Below are positions 48,556-57,018 of a stretch of 64,000 nucleotides of DNA, one piece after another (the first letter of the stretch is position 1; each line of letters starts with the position of its first letter). The position numbers were made by a program, and so were the translations under genes. Source of the stretch: Bradyrhizobium nanningense (lineage in GTDB: Bacteria; Pseudomonadota; Alphaproteobacteria; Rhizobiales; Xanthobacteraceae); NCBI RefSeq assembly GCF_004114535.1, contig NZ_LBJC01000081.1, positions 146,244-210,243 of the forward strand, read 5' to 3'. The notes under the pieces are model-generated. The model did no database searches, was not told where the DNA came from, and was given only the letters and a program-made list of their open reading frames with translations.

Positions 48556-49011
48556 ATGCTGAACGACATCTACAACAAGCGGATCATCGAACTGGCCGGA
48601 AATATTCCGCGCCTCGGACGGCTGCCGGACCCCGACGCGTCCGCCACCGCCCACTCCAAGCTGTGCGGCTCGACCGTCAAGGTCGATCTCAAGATGACCG
48701 GGGACACCGTCACCGACTTCGCCCATGACGTGAAGGCGTGCGCGCTCGGACAAGCCTCTTCATCCATCATGGCAAGTCGGGTTGTCGGCTCGACTGCGAG
48801 CGAACTCCGTGAGTTACGCGAAACCGTTCGCAAGATGCTGAAGGAGAACGGCGCGCCTCCTCAAGGCAAATGGGAGGAGATCAAATTCCTCGAGCCTGTC
48901 CGCGACTACAAGGCGCGCCATGCCTCGACGCTGCTGACCTTCGATGCCGTGGTTGACGCCATCGGCCAGATCGAGGCCAAAGCCAAGCAGCCGGCTGCGG
49001 CGCAGGGCTGA
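48556..49011 (+). CDS. IscU-like iron-sulfur scaffold, degenerate ligand set
   Basis: 151 residues. The SufU/IscU fold is recognisable: SKLCGSTVKVDLKM with Cys37, and DVKACALGQASSSIMAS with Cys62. The third cysteine of IscU is replaced by histidine (RHASTLL, His122). The aspartate after the first Cys-Gly is replaced by serine. Two of four cluster ligands are therefore changed. It may be a carrier or a regulator and not a scaffold. It is divergent from folE. Confidence 0.85.
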   Translation: MLNDIYNKRIIELAGNIPRLGRLPDPDASATAHSKLCGSTVKVDLKMTGDTVTDFAHDVKACALGQASSSIMASRVVGSTASELRELRETVRKMLKENGAPPQGKWEEIKFLEPVRDYKARHASTLLTFDAVVDAIGQIEAKAKQPAAAQG

Positions 49012-49020
49012 GCCCTCCTC

Positions 49021-49131
49021 GTCATTCCGGGGCGATGCGCAGCATCGAACCTGGAATCCAGAGATCGCCGGTCGAGATTCTCAGGTGCGCAATTGCGCAC
49101 CCTGGTTCGCGCTACCGCGCCCCGGAATGAC
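49021..49131. repeat. Palindromic repeat, family D (copy 2)
   Basis: GTCATTCCGGGGCG and CGCCCCGGAATGAC ends with the same inner core as copy 1 at 47064. Confidence 0.8.
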
Positions 49132-49148
49132 AACCAGGACGTAAGAGC

Positions 49149-50042
49149 TTACTTCGAAGGCGCCGCAACTGGCGCAGCCGCGCCGCCCGTCCGCACCACG
49201 GCTTCCGCTGTCTTGGTCGACTTGGCCGGCTGCTCGGGTTCCACGCCGAACCTTGCCTGCGTCTTCGGGGCAAGCTCCGCCATCGCCGGCGCGGAAATGT
49301 CCACATGCGGCAGCACGTCGGCAACGAGATCAGTCGTCACGAGATTGGTGAGCTTGAGCTCGCCGGCGTCCAGCTCATGCAGATCTTCCCAGGGCGGAAC
49401 ACTGAGCGCGAGCGACAGCAGATCGCCCGCTCCGCCCATGTCGAACGTGTATTTGGCGAGACGGCCGATGTCCCGCTCCACGATCATCAGATCCTGCGCG
49501 TTGTAGCTCGCCGCCTTGGCATCATCGGCGCGGTCGCCCATCCAGATCTGGTGGACGCGGACATGGGCAGCTTCTGGCACGTAGCGCTTCTTGCCGGCCA
49601 GCAGCAGGAACACGCACATGGATTCGCAATAGGCCTCGGGCGCGACCGCCGGGCGGGCCGACTGCCCGCCGCGCAGGCTTACGCCGACGGTGGTCAGGAG
49701 TCCGAGATTGCGGAAGCGTCGGCCAAGGGTGATTGCGTCATTGACGGAACCGCCGCTGGAATCGAGTACTACTGTGGCGCCGCCGAGCTGGCGTCCGCGA
49801 GAAAACTCCTCGAAATCCTTCGGGGTATCGGCGGTGATGATGCCGACCGCGCTGACCCAGCCGCGGCAATTCGGCTCGCAGGCGATCCAGTTGAATTTCA
49901 TCGGCAGCTTGCGCTCTTCCAGCGCAGCGCCGGCACGGGCAGATGATCCGAACGTCGCGACGGCGCCAGCCAGCACGACTCCACAGACGGCGGTTCCCAC
50001 CAGCAACCAGCCGCGAAGATTAAGGGAGTTCAGAAGTCTCAA
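49149..50042 (-). CDS. Exported ClpP/SDH-type serine protease-like protein
   Basis: 297 residues. TTG start at 50042 is preceded by GGGGAAGGA at a good distance and followed at once by a signal or anchor segment (GWLLVGTAVCGVVLAGAVATFG). The ClpP-crotonase fold is seen in VVLDSSGGSVNDAITLGRRFR, with Ser141 in AYCESMCVFLLLAG and His164 in VRVHQIW. These fit a catalytic serine-histidine pair. A Pro/Ala-rich tail follows. It would act in the periplasm. Confidence 0.82.
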   Translation of the reverse strand: MRLLNSLNLRGWLLVGTAVCGVVLAGAVATFGSSARAGAALEERKLPMKFNWIACEPNCRGWVSAVGIITADTPKDFEEFSRGRQLGGATVVLDSSGGSVNDAITLGRRFRNLGLLTTVGVSLRGGQSARPAVAPEAYCESMCVFLLLAGKKRYVPEAAHVRVHQIWMGDRADDAKAASYNAQDLMIVERDIGRLAKYTFDMGGAGDLLSLALSVPPWEDLHELDAGELKLTNLVTTDLVADVLPHVDISAPAMAELAPKTQARFGVEPEQPAKSTKTAEAVVRTGGAAAPVAAPSK

Positions 50043-50288
50043 TCTGGTTCCTTCCCCAAGCCCCTAAGGTCCCTAACAATCCTTGGTAGCGCCCTCTGAG
50101 TCCATCATACAGGCGTATGTTCTACACGTGGACGTCACAAAAATGGTATCCGTGGGAATACAGATCGTCCACAGGTACTTGCTGCACTGCTCCCAAAAAG
50201 CATACAAAATATGGCGCATAAACAACAGCTTACAGTTCCATGCGCCGGAACCATGCAATACCTCGCTCACCATGACATCATTGTGCAC

Positions 50289-50627
50289 ATGAAGCATTCA
50301 GCCTGCGGGCATTGTTCCGGTCCGGTTGAGGCGGCGCTGCGGCTCCCTCGCCGCTTCGGCCGGGTGCTGATCTGGCTCTACCGCCACACGCTGTCGCCGC
50401 TGGTTGGTTACAATTGCCGGCATCTGCCGACTTGCTCCGTCTATGGCGACGAGGCAATTGAACGGTTCGGGCTGTGGGCCGGCGGCTGGATGACGCTAGC
50501 AAGACTGCTGCGCTGCAATCCCTTCGGCACGTCAGGCATCGACAACGTGCCGCTCACCACGCCGCAAGGCGCGCGCTGGTATCTGCCATGGCGCTATGGC
50601 CGCTGGCGCGGCGTCAATGCACCCTGA
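50289..50627 (+). CDS. yidD: Membrane protein insertion efficiency factor YidD
   Basis: 112 residues from ATG 50289. YidD motifs are present: LIWLYRHTLSPLVGYNCRHLPTCS followed by YGDEAIERFG, then LLRCNPFG. The family sits at the inner membrane and helps YidC. The upstream 200 bases are unusually AT-rich. Confidence 0.93.
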   Translation: MKHSACGHCSGPVEAALRLPRRFGRVLIWLYRHTLSPLVGYNCRHLPTCSVYGDEAIERFGLWAGGWMTLARLLRCNPFGTSGIDNVPLTTPQGARWYLPWRYGRWRGVNAP

Positions 50628-50717
50628 GCTTGCGATGCTTTGCGCGGCGGGAGCCTGAGTGGAACCTTGGACTTTACTTGCGCGTTGTTTTGATGCTCCC
50701 CCCGGGAGGAAACAACA

Positions 50718-50924
50718 ATGCGCTGGAAAATCAGCCCTCATTTTCACAAGCTTGGGCCCGCCCCCGGCTCCAGGCGGCACCACGACCCCCGAACCATGGA
50801 CCTGCTCGCGATCGTCGCCTTGCTGGCGCTCGTGCTCGGCTCCGGTTGGTATCTGGCAACGAGTCTGGCGACGCCGACGAGCACGACGGCGTTCATCGTG
50901 CCGGGCCAGAACGTGCACTGGTAA
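50718..50924 (+). CDS. Small single-span membrane protein
   Basis: 68 residues. An excellent ribosome site (GGGAGGAAACAACA before ATG) supports the start. One membrane segment (DLLAIVALLALVLGSGWYLAT) follows a basic N terminus; the end is VPGQNVHW. No family known to me. The stop directly abuts the stop of the convergent 404-aa gene. Confidence 0.75.
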   Translation: MRWKISPHFHKLGPAPGSRRHHDPRTMDLLAIVALLALVLGSGWYLATSLATPTSTTAFIVPGQNVHW

Positions 50925-52139
50925 TTACCGGAACCAGTAGAAGCGCCCGGGCGGCGGCGGGATCGGCTCCGGCGGTCGCAGTCGTTTCGGACGCGGCGGC
51001 TTTGGCATCGGATCGGCCGACGAGGTCGCCTCCCCGCCCGGCGGCGTTTCAGTGCCCGGCACCCTCACCGCCAGCAGCAAATTCGACTCGTGCATCCGCC
51101 AGCGGTAGCCGACGCCAAAATCGATCGGCTGGGCCCGTGTGAACAACTCGGCGTAGCGCTCCTGGTAGCGGCCGGGGAATTCGTCGATCGGCCCGAGATA
51201 GCGGCCGAACGGGAAGAACCGCCACTGCCGTGCGCCGTAGTTCGCAAGCGGAATGCCGGAATCGTCCTGGATGATGGTGGCGCTGTTGGCGAGCAGCCAG
51301 TCGCGGACCACCGCGAAGTCGCTCTTGTGCAGCAGATAGGATGCGCTCTTGAGCAGGCTGTTGCCGGGCCCCAGCGTCTCGCAGAATTTCAGGAATCCGG
51401 TGTTGCGCGCGCCGGCGTTGGAGAGGTCGGTCGAGAAGTAATACAGCGTGCGCGCTTCGCCATCGCTGCCGGCGAAGGTAATGCGAACGCCGCGCGTCGC
51501 GTTACGTCCCGGATTGTCCTCGCCGAGATGCAGCCCTCCCTTGTCATCGAGCGCGACCATCTCGACGTTGCGGATGGTCTTGCCCGAGCGCGCCAGGAAC
51601 ACATAGAGGATCGGCAAGGTGCCGTTGACCTGGTTGGCATGCAGGTCGACCTTCATCTGCTTGGTGATGAAGAAGGAAAAGCTCAGGATCGAGCCGAGCG
51701 AACGCTCGACATTGTAGAGCGCGGCCCCGACCGAACCGTGCGGCAGCCGCGTCAGATCGGGCACAGCGCCGACCGGCTCCAGCGCACCGAGCACGTAGGT
51801 GCTGGCTTTGGAATAGAAGGCGTTGGCATAGAGGAAATCGGGGCCGCTGAACATGTAGAACATGGTCGGCCGCGGCGCGGCGAGATTGACGTCGGCCCAA
51901 TCGCGGATCTTCGAGAGCTGGCGCTGTTCGAGCTGGGTGAAGGCGCCGTCGAAGAATTGGGCATGGCGCTGCCAGCCCGGCTCCTTCGTGAGCGGCAGCA
52001 GCGGCGAGTCCGCCGAAGGCTGCATGCCCGCAAGGAAGCGCGCGGTGTCATCGAAAGTGACGTCGGCGGCGCGGGCGGACGAGACGGCCGCAGCCAGCAG
52101 GGCAACAGCGACGGCGGCAATTCGGAGAGGTCGAAACAT
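50925..52139 (-). CDS. Exported 404-aa protein, unknown
   Basis: Signal peptide cut at SSARAAD. The mature part has no motif I can name; features include PTMFYMFSGPDFLYANAFY and a proline-rich end (KPPRPKRLRPPEPIPPPPG). It is followed 2 bases earlier on the same strand by an amino acid permease gene, so the two may be cotranscribed. Confidence 0.8.
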   Translation of the reverse strand: MFRPLRIAAVAVALLAAAVSSARAADVTFDDTARFLAGMQPSADSPLLPLTKEPGWQRHAQFFDGAFTQLEQRQLSKIRDWADVNLAAPRPTMFYMFSGPDFLYANAFYSKASTYVLGALEPVGAVPDLTRLPHGSVGAALYNVERSLGSILSFSFFITKQMKVDLHANQVNGTLPILYVFLARSGKTIRNVEMVALDDKGGLHLGEDNPGRNATRGVRITFAGSDGEARTLYYFSTDLSNAGARNTGFLKFCETLGPGNSLLKSASYLLHKSDFAVVRDWLLANSATIIQDDSGIPLANYGARQWRFFPFGRYLGPIDEFPGRYQERYAELFTRAQPIDFGVGYRWRMHESNLLLAVRVPGTETPPGGEATSSADPMPKPPRPKRLRPPEPIPPPPGRFYWFR

Positions 52140-52141
52140 AT

Positions 52142-53503
52142 CTATTCGCGATGGTGTGAATTGCCGGCGGCGACCGGCCGCTTGCGGAAAACGGCGTAAA
52201 TCAACAGGCCCGAGAGCATGACGAGCATCCCCGAGAGCGACTGCACCGGCCGCTCGGTCAACAGGTAGTACATCATGAACGCGGTCACGAGCAGGAAAAC
52301 CAGCGGCGTGAAAGGGTATCCCCAGGCGCGATAGGGTCTCGGCAAATCGGGGGCGGTGATGCGCAGCTTAATGACGCCGGCGACCGTGAAGAACGAGCAG
52401 AACAGCAGCGCGAACTGGATGAAGTCGAGCACCGCCTCGAAGCTGCGCGTGAACAGCAGCAGGTTGGCGACGGCGAGCTGGAACAGGACGGCATAGGCCG
52501 GCGCGCCGCTCGCCGATCGCTTCGAAAACACGCGCAAGGCCGGAATGTCCTCCCCCATCGTCATCATCACGCGCGGGCCGATCCACATCATCGCAGAGAT
52601 CGAGGAGATCAGGCCGACGCAGATCATCGCACCGACGATGCGGCCGCCGAGACTGCCGAAGATCGCGCTGCCGGCGACACTCGCAACATCGAGCTGGCCG
52701 GCGAGCGCACCGACCGGCGTGGAATAGAGGAATACCGCGTTCAGCGCGACATACAGCACGAGCACGATCAGCGTGCCCGTCAGCAGTGCGCGCGGCAGGC
52801 TCTGCTGCGGCGTGTTCATCTCGCCGATGATGTAGGTCGCGGCATTCCAGCCCGAGAACGAATACATCACGAAGACGAGCCCGATCGCGAACGGCCCGCT
52901 GACGATGTGGGCGAGATCGCCCGGCTGCGGCGTGAAGGCGATCGGTTGCGGCACGCCGATGACGAAGCCGGCGACCAGGAAGGCGACGATCAGCGCGACC
53001 TTGATGATGGTCGAGATCAGTTGGAAGGTCGAGGAGTGCCTGACGCCGGTCAGTTGTACGAGCGAGACCAGCCACACCACGGCGATGGCGAGCGGGATCG
53101 GCGGCAGATCGGGCACGACCGATTTGGCGTATTCGCCGAACGCCATCGCGGCGAGCGCGACCGGCGCTGCGAAGCCCACCGTCGCCGACACCCAGCCGGC
53201 GAGAAAGCCGAAAGCCGGATGATAGGCACGGCCGAGGAAATTGTACTCGCCGCTCGAGCGCGGAAACATCGCCCCGAGCTCGCTATAGGCGAACACCCCG
53301 CACAGCGCGACGATGCCGCCGACGGTCCACAACAGCAGGATCGAGAAGCCGGACGGGATGTCCTTGACCTGGAAGCCGAGGCTGGTGAAGACGCCGACCC
53401 CGATCATGTCGGCCACGACGATGGCGGTTGCGACCAGGACCGAGACCCCGCTTCCGGCCAGCCGGCCAGTCCAGGGGGCAGTTCCTGCATCTGATGCCGT
53501 CAT
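52142..53503 (-). CDS. APC-family amino acid permease
   Basis: 453 residues from ATG 53503, 12 predicted membrane segments. The substrate-site helix 1 reads ADMIGVGVFTSLGF (G-x-G-V/I-F motif), and helix 6 FVMYSFSGWNAATYIIGEM fits the family. Imports amino acids or exchanges them. Its gene is adjacent to the 404-aa exported-protein gene. Confidence 0.92.
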   Translation of the reverse strand: MTASDAGTAPWTGRLAGSGVSVLVATAIVVADMIGVGVFTSLGFQVKDIPSGFSILLLWTVGGIVALCGVFAYSELGAMFPRSSGEYNFLGRAYHPAFGFLAGWVSATVGFAAPVALAAMAFGEYAKSVVPDLPPIPLAIAVVWLVSLVQLTGVRHSSTFQLISTIIKVALIVAFLVAGFVIGVPQPIAFTPQPGDLAHIVSGPFAIGLVFVMYSFSGWNAATYIIGEMNTPQQSLPRALLTGTLIVLVLYVALNAVFLYSTPVGALAGQLDVASVAGSAIFGSLGGRIVGAMICVGLISSISAMMWIGPRVMMTMGEDIPALRVFSKRSASGAPAYAVLFQLAVANLLLFTRSFEAVLDFIQFALLFCSFFTVAGVIKLRITAPDLPRPYRAWGYPFTPLVFLLVTAFMMYYLLTERPVQSLSGMLVMLSGLLIYAVFRKRPVAAGNSHHRE

Positions 53504-53824
53504 CGGGGTCCTTAACCTCAAGGCGTCCTGCCTCGCGGGCGCATCGTGCAGTTTGGCCCAGTCAATTCAAGCAGGGTTAACAAGGGTTAAATGAGGCAGC
53601 GGAAACGGGGTACTTGAGCACCGCTATTGCCGTTACCGATAGAAAAACCTGCGTACGCCCCGGAAAGTCCCGTCCCCCTTCCCCACAATCAGGACACGAT
53701 TGCGTGGTCCTTTTGAGCGTTCCGGATGTGGGGAAGTTTCTCCGGACGCTTAACGTCGCCTAAACGCCGGTCGGCTCAATTGTCTAGAGATTGCCGATGG
53801 ACGTGACTTTGGGGTCATGGGTGG
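53504..53824. other. Intergenic region, divergent permease and lipoprotein genes
   Basis: 321 bases between divergent genes. Two GGTTAA steps occur at 53575-53590 but with spacing unlike a CtrA site. I see no RNA gene or clear operator; both promoters must be here. Confidence 0.45.
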
Positions 53825-55141
53825 ATGGTCGGGGCCGTTCCGAAACTGAGAGCTGATGGTCGTGCCGATCGGACACCGTCCGGTCGGCGCGGTCGTGTGC
53901 TCCGGGCCGGCCTGATCTCAGCCTTGGTGCCGCTGTCGCTGACGCTGGTTCAATGCGGCAAGGCGCCGAACCCGACCGCGCTTGCGGCGAACTCGCAGGC
54001 CAATGTCCAGGGTGTCAATCAGGTCGTTGCGAAGACAAACCAGCAAGTTGCGAGCGGCGACACGTTCGAGGATCGCTTCCCGGCCCCGCAGTTTAAGGAG
54101 CGCTTCCCGTCGGCGAGCGAGAGTCTTCTGCAACGGCAGATGTCGGACTTCTCGCCCAAGCGCGCGGTGCAGCAACAGCCGCCGGAGCAAGCGCCCTATA
54201 AGGTCGCCTCGCTCGAGCCGCAGGTCCCCTACAAGCGCCCCGCCCGCGAGGATCTGACCACCCTCGTCAGCATGAAGTCGTCGGCCTTCCCCTATTTCGG
54301 CAACAACCCCGCCTCCGACGCGCCGTTCCTCAACATTACCAAGGGTGACCGCCGCGGTCATCGCAGCTATTCCGGTCGCGTGTTCTGGCAGGACGAGACC
54401 TACAATGACAGCCGCGTGCTGGTGCACGTGCCCGAGCATTTCGACGTGCGCAAGCCCGGCGTGATCGTGGTGTTCTTCCACGGCAACGGCGCAACGCTCG
54501 AACGCGACGTGCGCGATCGCCAGCTGGTGCCGAGGCAGATCACCGATTCCGGCGCCAATGCCGTGCTGCTTGCACCGCAAATGGCAGTCGATGCCGCCGA
54601 TTCCAGTGCCGGCAAGTTCTGGCAGCCGGGCGGCTTCAAGCGCTTCATGGCGGAATCAGCCGACCACCTCGCCCGCGTCACCGGCGATCCCAACAGCGCG
54701 CGCGCCTTTGCCAACATGCCGATCGTGATCGTCGGCTATAGCGGCGGCTTCCTGCCGACGGCCTGGAGCCTGGAGGTCGGCGGCATCAGCGACCGCGTCC
54801 GCGGCGTCGTGCTGCTCGACGCCGTCTATGGCGAACTGGACAAGTTCGCGTCCTGGATCGAAAGCCACCGCTCCGGCTTCTTCGTCAGCGCCTACACCCG
54901 CCACACCGCGCGGCGCGACCGCGAGCTGATGAGCGTGCTCCGCCAGAAGGGCATCAGCGTCGCCGAGGACATGGATGGGCCACTCCGTCCGGGCAGCGTG
55001 GCGTTCGTCGAGACCGCCGACGGCATCACCCATCGCGACTATGTCACCCGCGCCTGGACGCGGGATCCGCTCAAGGACGTGCTGGTGAAAATGGCGGCGA
55101 CGCCCGCACTCGCGCTGACGCGCGTTGCCTCGAGCCGCTAG
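53825..55141 (+). CDS. Lipoprotein with alpha/beta hydrolase domain
   Basis: 438 residues. The basic N terminus ends in a lipobox LTLVQCG, so it is likely a lipid-anchored periplasmic protein. A spacer of about 150 residues precedes an alpha/beta hydrolase domain: VVFFHGNGATLERD and the elbow IVIVGYSGGFL with its serine. The later Asp/His partners are likely in LLDAVYGE and DGITHRDYV. Function unknown; an esterase is likely. Confidence 0.82.
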   Translation: MVGAVPKLRADGRADRTPSGRRGRVLRAGLISALVPLSLTLVQCGKAPNPTALAANSQANVQGVNQVVAKTNQQVASGDTFEDRFPAPQFKERFPSASESLLQRQMSDFSPKRAVQQQPPEQAPYKVASLEPQVPYKRPAREDLTTLVSMKSSAFPYFGNNPASDAPFLNITKGDRRGHRSYSGRVFWQDETYNDSRVLVHVPEHFDVRKPGVIVVFFHGNGATLERDVRDRQLVPRQITDSGANAVLLAPQMAVDAADSSAGKFWQPGGFKRFMAESADHLARVTGDPNSARAFANMPIVIVGYSGGFLPTAWSLEVGGISDRVRGVVLLDAVYGELDKFASWIESHRSGFFVSAYTRHTARRDRELMSVLRQKGISVAEDMDGPLRPGSVAFVETADGITHRDYVTRAWTRDPLKDVLVKMAATPALALTRVASSR

Positions 55142-55192
55142 GCTTGCAGGCTGCTCAGCCGGATCAGCAGCTGAGCCTATGCCGGCACAGCA

Positions 55193-55570
55193 TCAGCTCT
55201 TGGGCAGCTTCGGAATGCTCTCGGCAAAACCGTTGAAGCAGGTCAGCCGCTCGTCCTCTTCCTTGAAGAATCGGCAATCGGCGTAGCCCTTGGCCTTCGC
55301 CGGCTTCGGCTTCGGGGCCGGCGGTATCACGGCGTCGTAGCAGTTGAGGCGGTCCTTTGTGCCATCGTCGATCTCGAGACAGGCCTGGAGCCGCACGGCG
55401 ATCGACTGCGGCTTGCCCTTCGGCGCCGCGGCCGGCTTCGCCGCCGCCTCCTTGGTCCCTTTGGGCTTGACCTGCACCAAGGGCTTGTCCCCGACCATCG
55501 GTGGCTTGTCGGCTTGCGCGAACGCGGAGGCTGAATAGAGCACCGCGGCAACCGCCAGAATCATCCTCAT
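55193..55570 (-). CDS. Exported Lys/Pro-rich protein, unknown
   Basis: 125 residues from ATG 55570, signal peptide cut at AFAQA. A Lys/Ala/Pro linker precedes a small domain with four cysteines (ACLEIDDGTKDRLNCYD and CRFFKEEDERLTCFNGFA) in two similar C-x12-C units, which may form two disulfides. No family named. Confidence 0.78.
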   Translation of the reverse strand: MRMILAVAAVLYSASAFAQADKPPMVGDKPLVQVKPKGTKEAAAKPAAAPKGKPQSIAVRLQACLEIDDGTKDRLNCYDAVIPPAPKPKPAKAKGYADCRFFKEEDERLTCFNGFAESIPKLPKS

Positions 55571-55660
55571 TTCAGTCAACTCTCTTTGGTCCCCATGACC
55601 GGCCTTCTAGCGCTCCCGCGCGCTGTTTGCCAAGCACCTTGCGCACACCAAACGCGGGAG

Positions 55661-56833
55661 TCAGGCCGTGACGGCGGCCGGATGGGGCCGGGTCAGGACC
55701 ACCAGGATCAGCGCCAGCACGACGAAACCGACCGCGACGAAGCCGAGCGCATGCAGGAGCTCGCGGGCGAACAATACTCCGCCGATGGCGGAGCCGACCG
55801 CCTGGCCGATATAGAGGACGGAGGTGTTGAGCGCGACGGTCGCCGATGCCAGCGACGGCGCGGCGGCGACAAGCCGTACCTGCTGCATCGAATTGGTCGA
55901 GGCAAAGCCGAGCCCCCAGATCGCGACCCCGCACGTCATGACAGCAAGCGTACCGGCACCGAGCGCCCAGCCCGTGATCCCTGCCAGCAGCAGGCAGGTG
56001 AACAGCAGCGAGGTCCGATAGGGACCGGAGGTGTCGACGATGCGGGTGGCGATGACGACGCCGAGGAAGCCGCAGACACCGTAGAGCGCGAACACCATGC
56101 CGATCGCGTCGGGTCCGGCGCCGGTCAGCTTGTTGAGCAGCGGGCCCATGAAGGTGAACACCACGAACTGCCCCGACATTTGCAGCATGGTGATCGCAAG
56201 CAGCAGCAGAATTGTCTTGGCGCGGCCAACCTCGGCCCAGGTCTTCAGGTCCACCGGCACGCCCTTCAGTCCTGCCGGTAGCCGCAGCAGCAACAGCAGG
56301 AAGCTGAGACAACCGAGCGCGCCGATCTCGCCATAGGCTGCCCGCCAGCCATAGCGGCTGGCGATGAAGGTGATCAGCGGAAGACCGACGGCGGCAGCCA
56401 GCGACCAGCCGAGAAAGATATACGCAATGGTGCTGCCGCGCCGCTCGGCCGGCACGATCAACGCCGCCGTGCCCGCGGCCTGCGGTGTATAGAGCGCACC
56501 GACCGCGAGCATGACGAGACGGATGACGAGGAGGCTGGTGTAGTCGGGCGCAAAGGCCGAGGCGAGATTGCCGAGAGCGAGCACAGCGAGCGTCGTGGTG
56601 AGCAACGTCCGCCGTTCGATGCGGCTGGTGAGCCAGGCCGTCAGCGGCGAGCCGATGCACAGCATCACTGCGCCGAAGGTAATCAGCAGTCCGGCGGCAT
56701 GAATGCTGATGTCGAGGCCCCTCGCCAGCTCGGGCAGCATGCCTGCGGGTGCCAGCACGGAGCAGCCGGTGACGAGATTGCCAAGCATCAGGGCGGTTGG
56801 CGCGAAACGGCCGGCGGCGGGGGAGCTTTCCAT
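55661..56833 (-). CDS. MFS transporter (AraJ/drug-efflux type)
   Basis: 390 residues from ATG 56833, 12 membrane segments. The loop 2-3 motif is SPLTAWLTSRIERRTLL. The length and pattern TGCSVLAPAGMLPELARGLDIS fit drug-efflux (DHA1/AraJ) members. The substrate is unknown. It is divergent from thrS. Confidence 0.9.
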   Translation of the reverse strand: MESSPAAGRFAPTALMLGNLVTGCSVLAPAGMLPELARGLDISIHAAGLLITFGAVMLCIGSPLTAWLTSRIERRTLLTTTLAVLALGNLASAFAPDYTSLLVIRLVMLAVGALYTPQAAGTAALIVPAERRGSTIAYIFLGWSLAAAVGLPLITFIASRYGWRAAYGEIGALGCLSFLLLLLRLPAGLKGVPVDLKTWAEVGRAKTILLLLAITMLQMSGQFVVFTFMGPLLNKLTGAGPDAIGMVFALYGVCGFLGVVIATRIVDTSGPYRTSLLFTCLLLAGITGWALGAGTLAVMTCGVAIWGLGFASTNSMQQVRLVAAAPSLASATVALNTSVLYIGQAVGSAIGGVLFARELLHALGFVAVGFVVLALILVVLTRPHPAAVTA

Positions 56834-57018
56834 GCAAATGCATGTAGCGTGCGCCCGCCAGCCGTTAAAGACCGTTGCGCGAAATAGTTGGTGCAAGGTC
56901 CCGGCTTTGCGCGCCGATTTCTTGGAATTGCCGGATTGCGCAGGCCGAATCGCCTGATATATCGCTCGTTCCCGCTTACCTGCGCTCGTTCGCAGGAGTG
57001 AGCCTCAGGAGAAAAGCA

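Noticed and set aside
50083..50292. Short open frames on both strands in the AT-rich patch
   Set aside because: No ribosome site, no hydrophobic or domain pattern, and the two frames exclude each other.
53575..53590. CtrA-type box TTAA-N7-TTAA
   Set aside because: The two TTAA elements are six bases apart and not seven, and the flanking bases do not fit.
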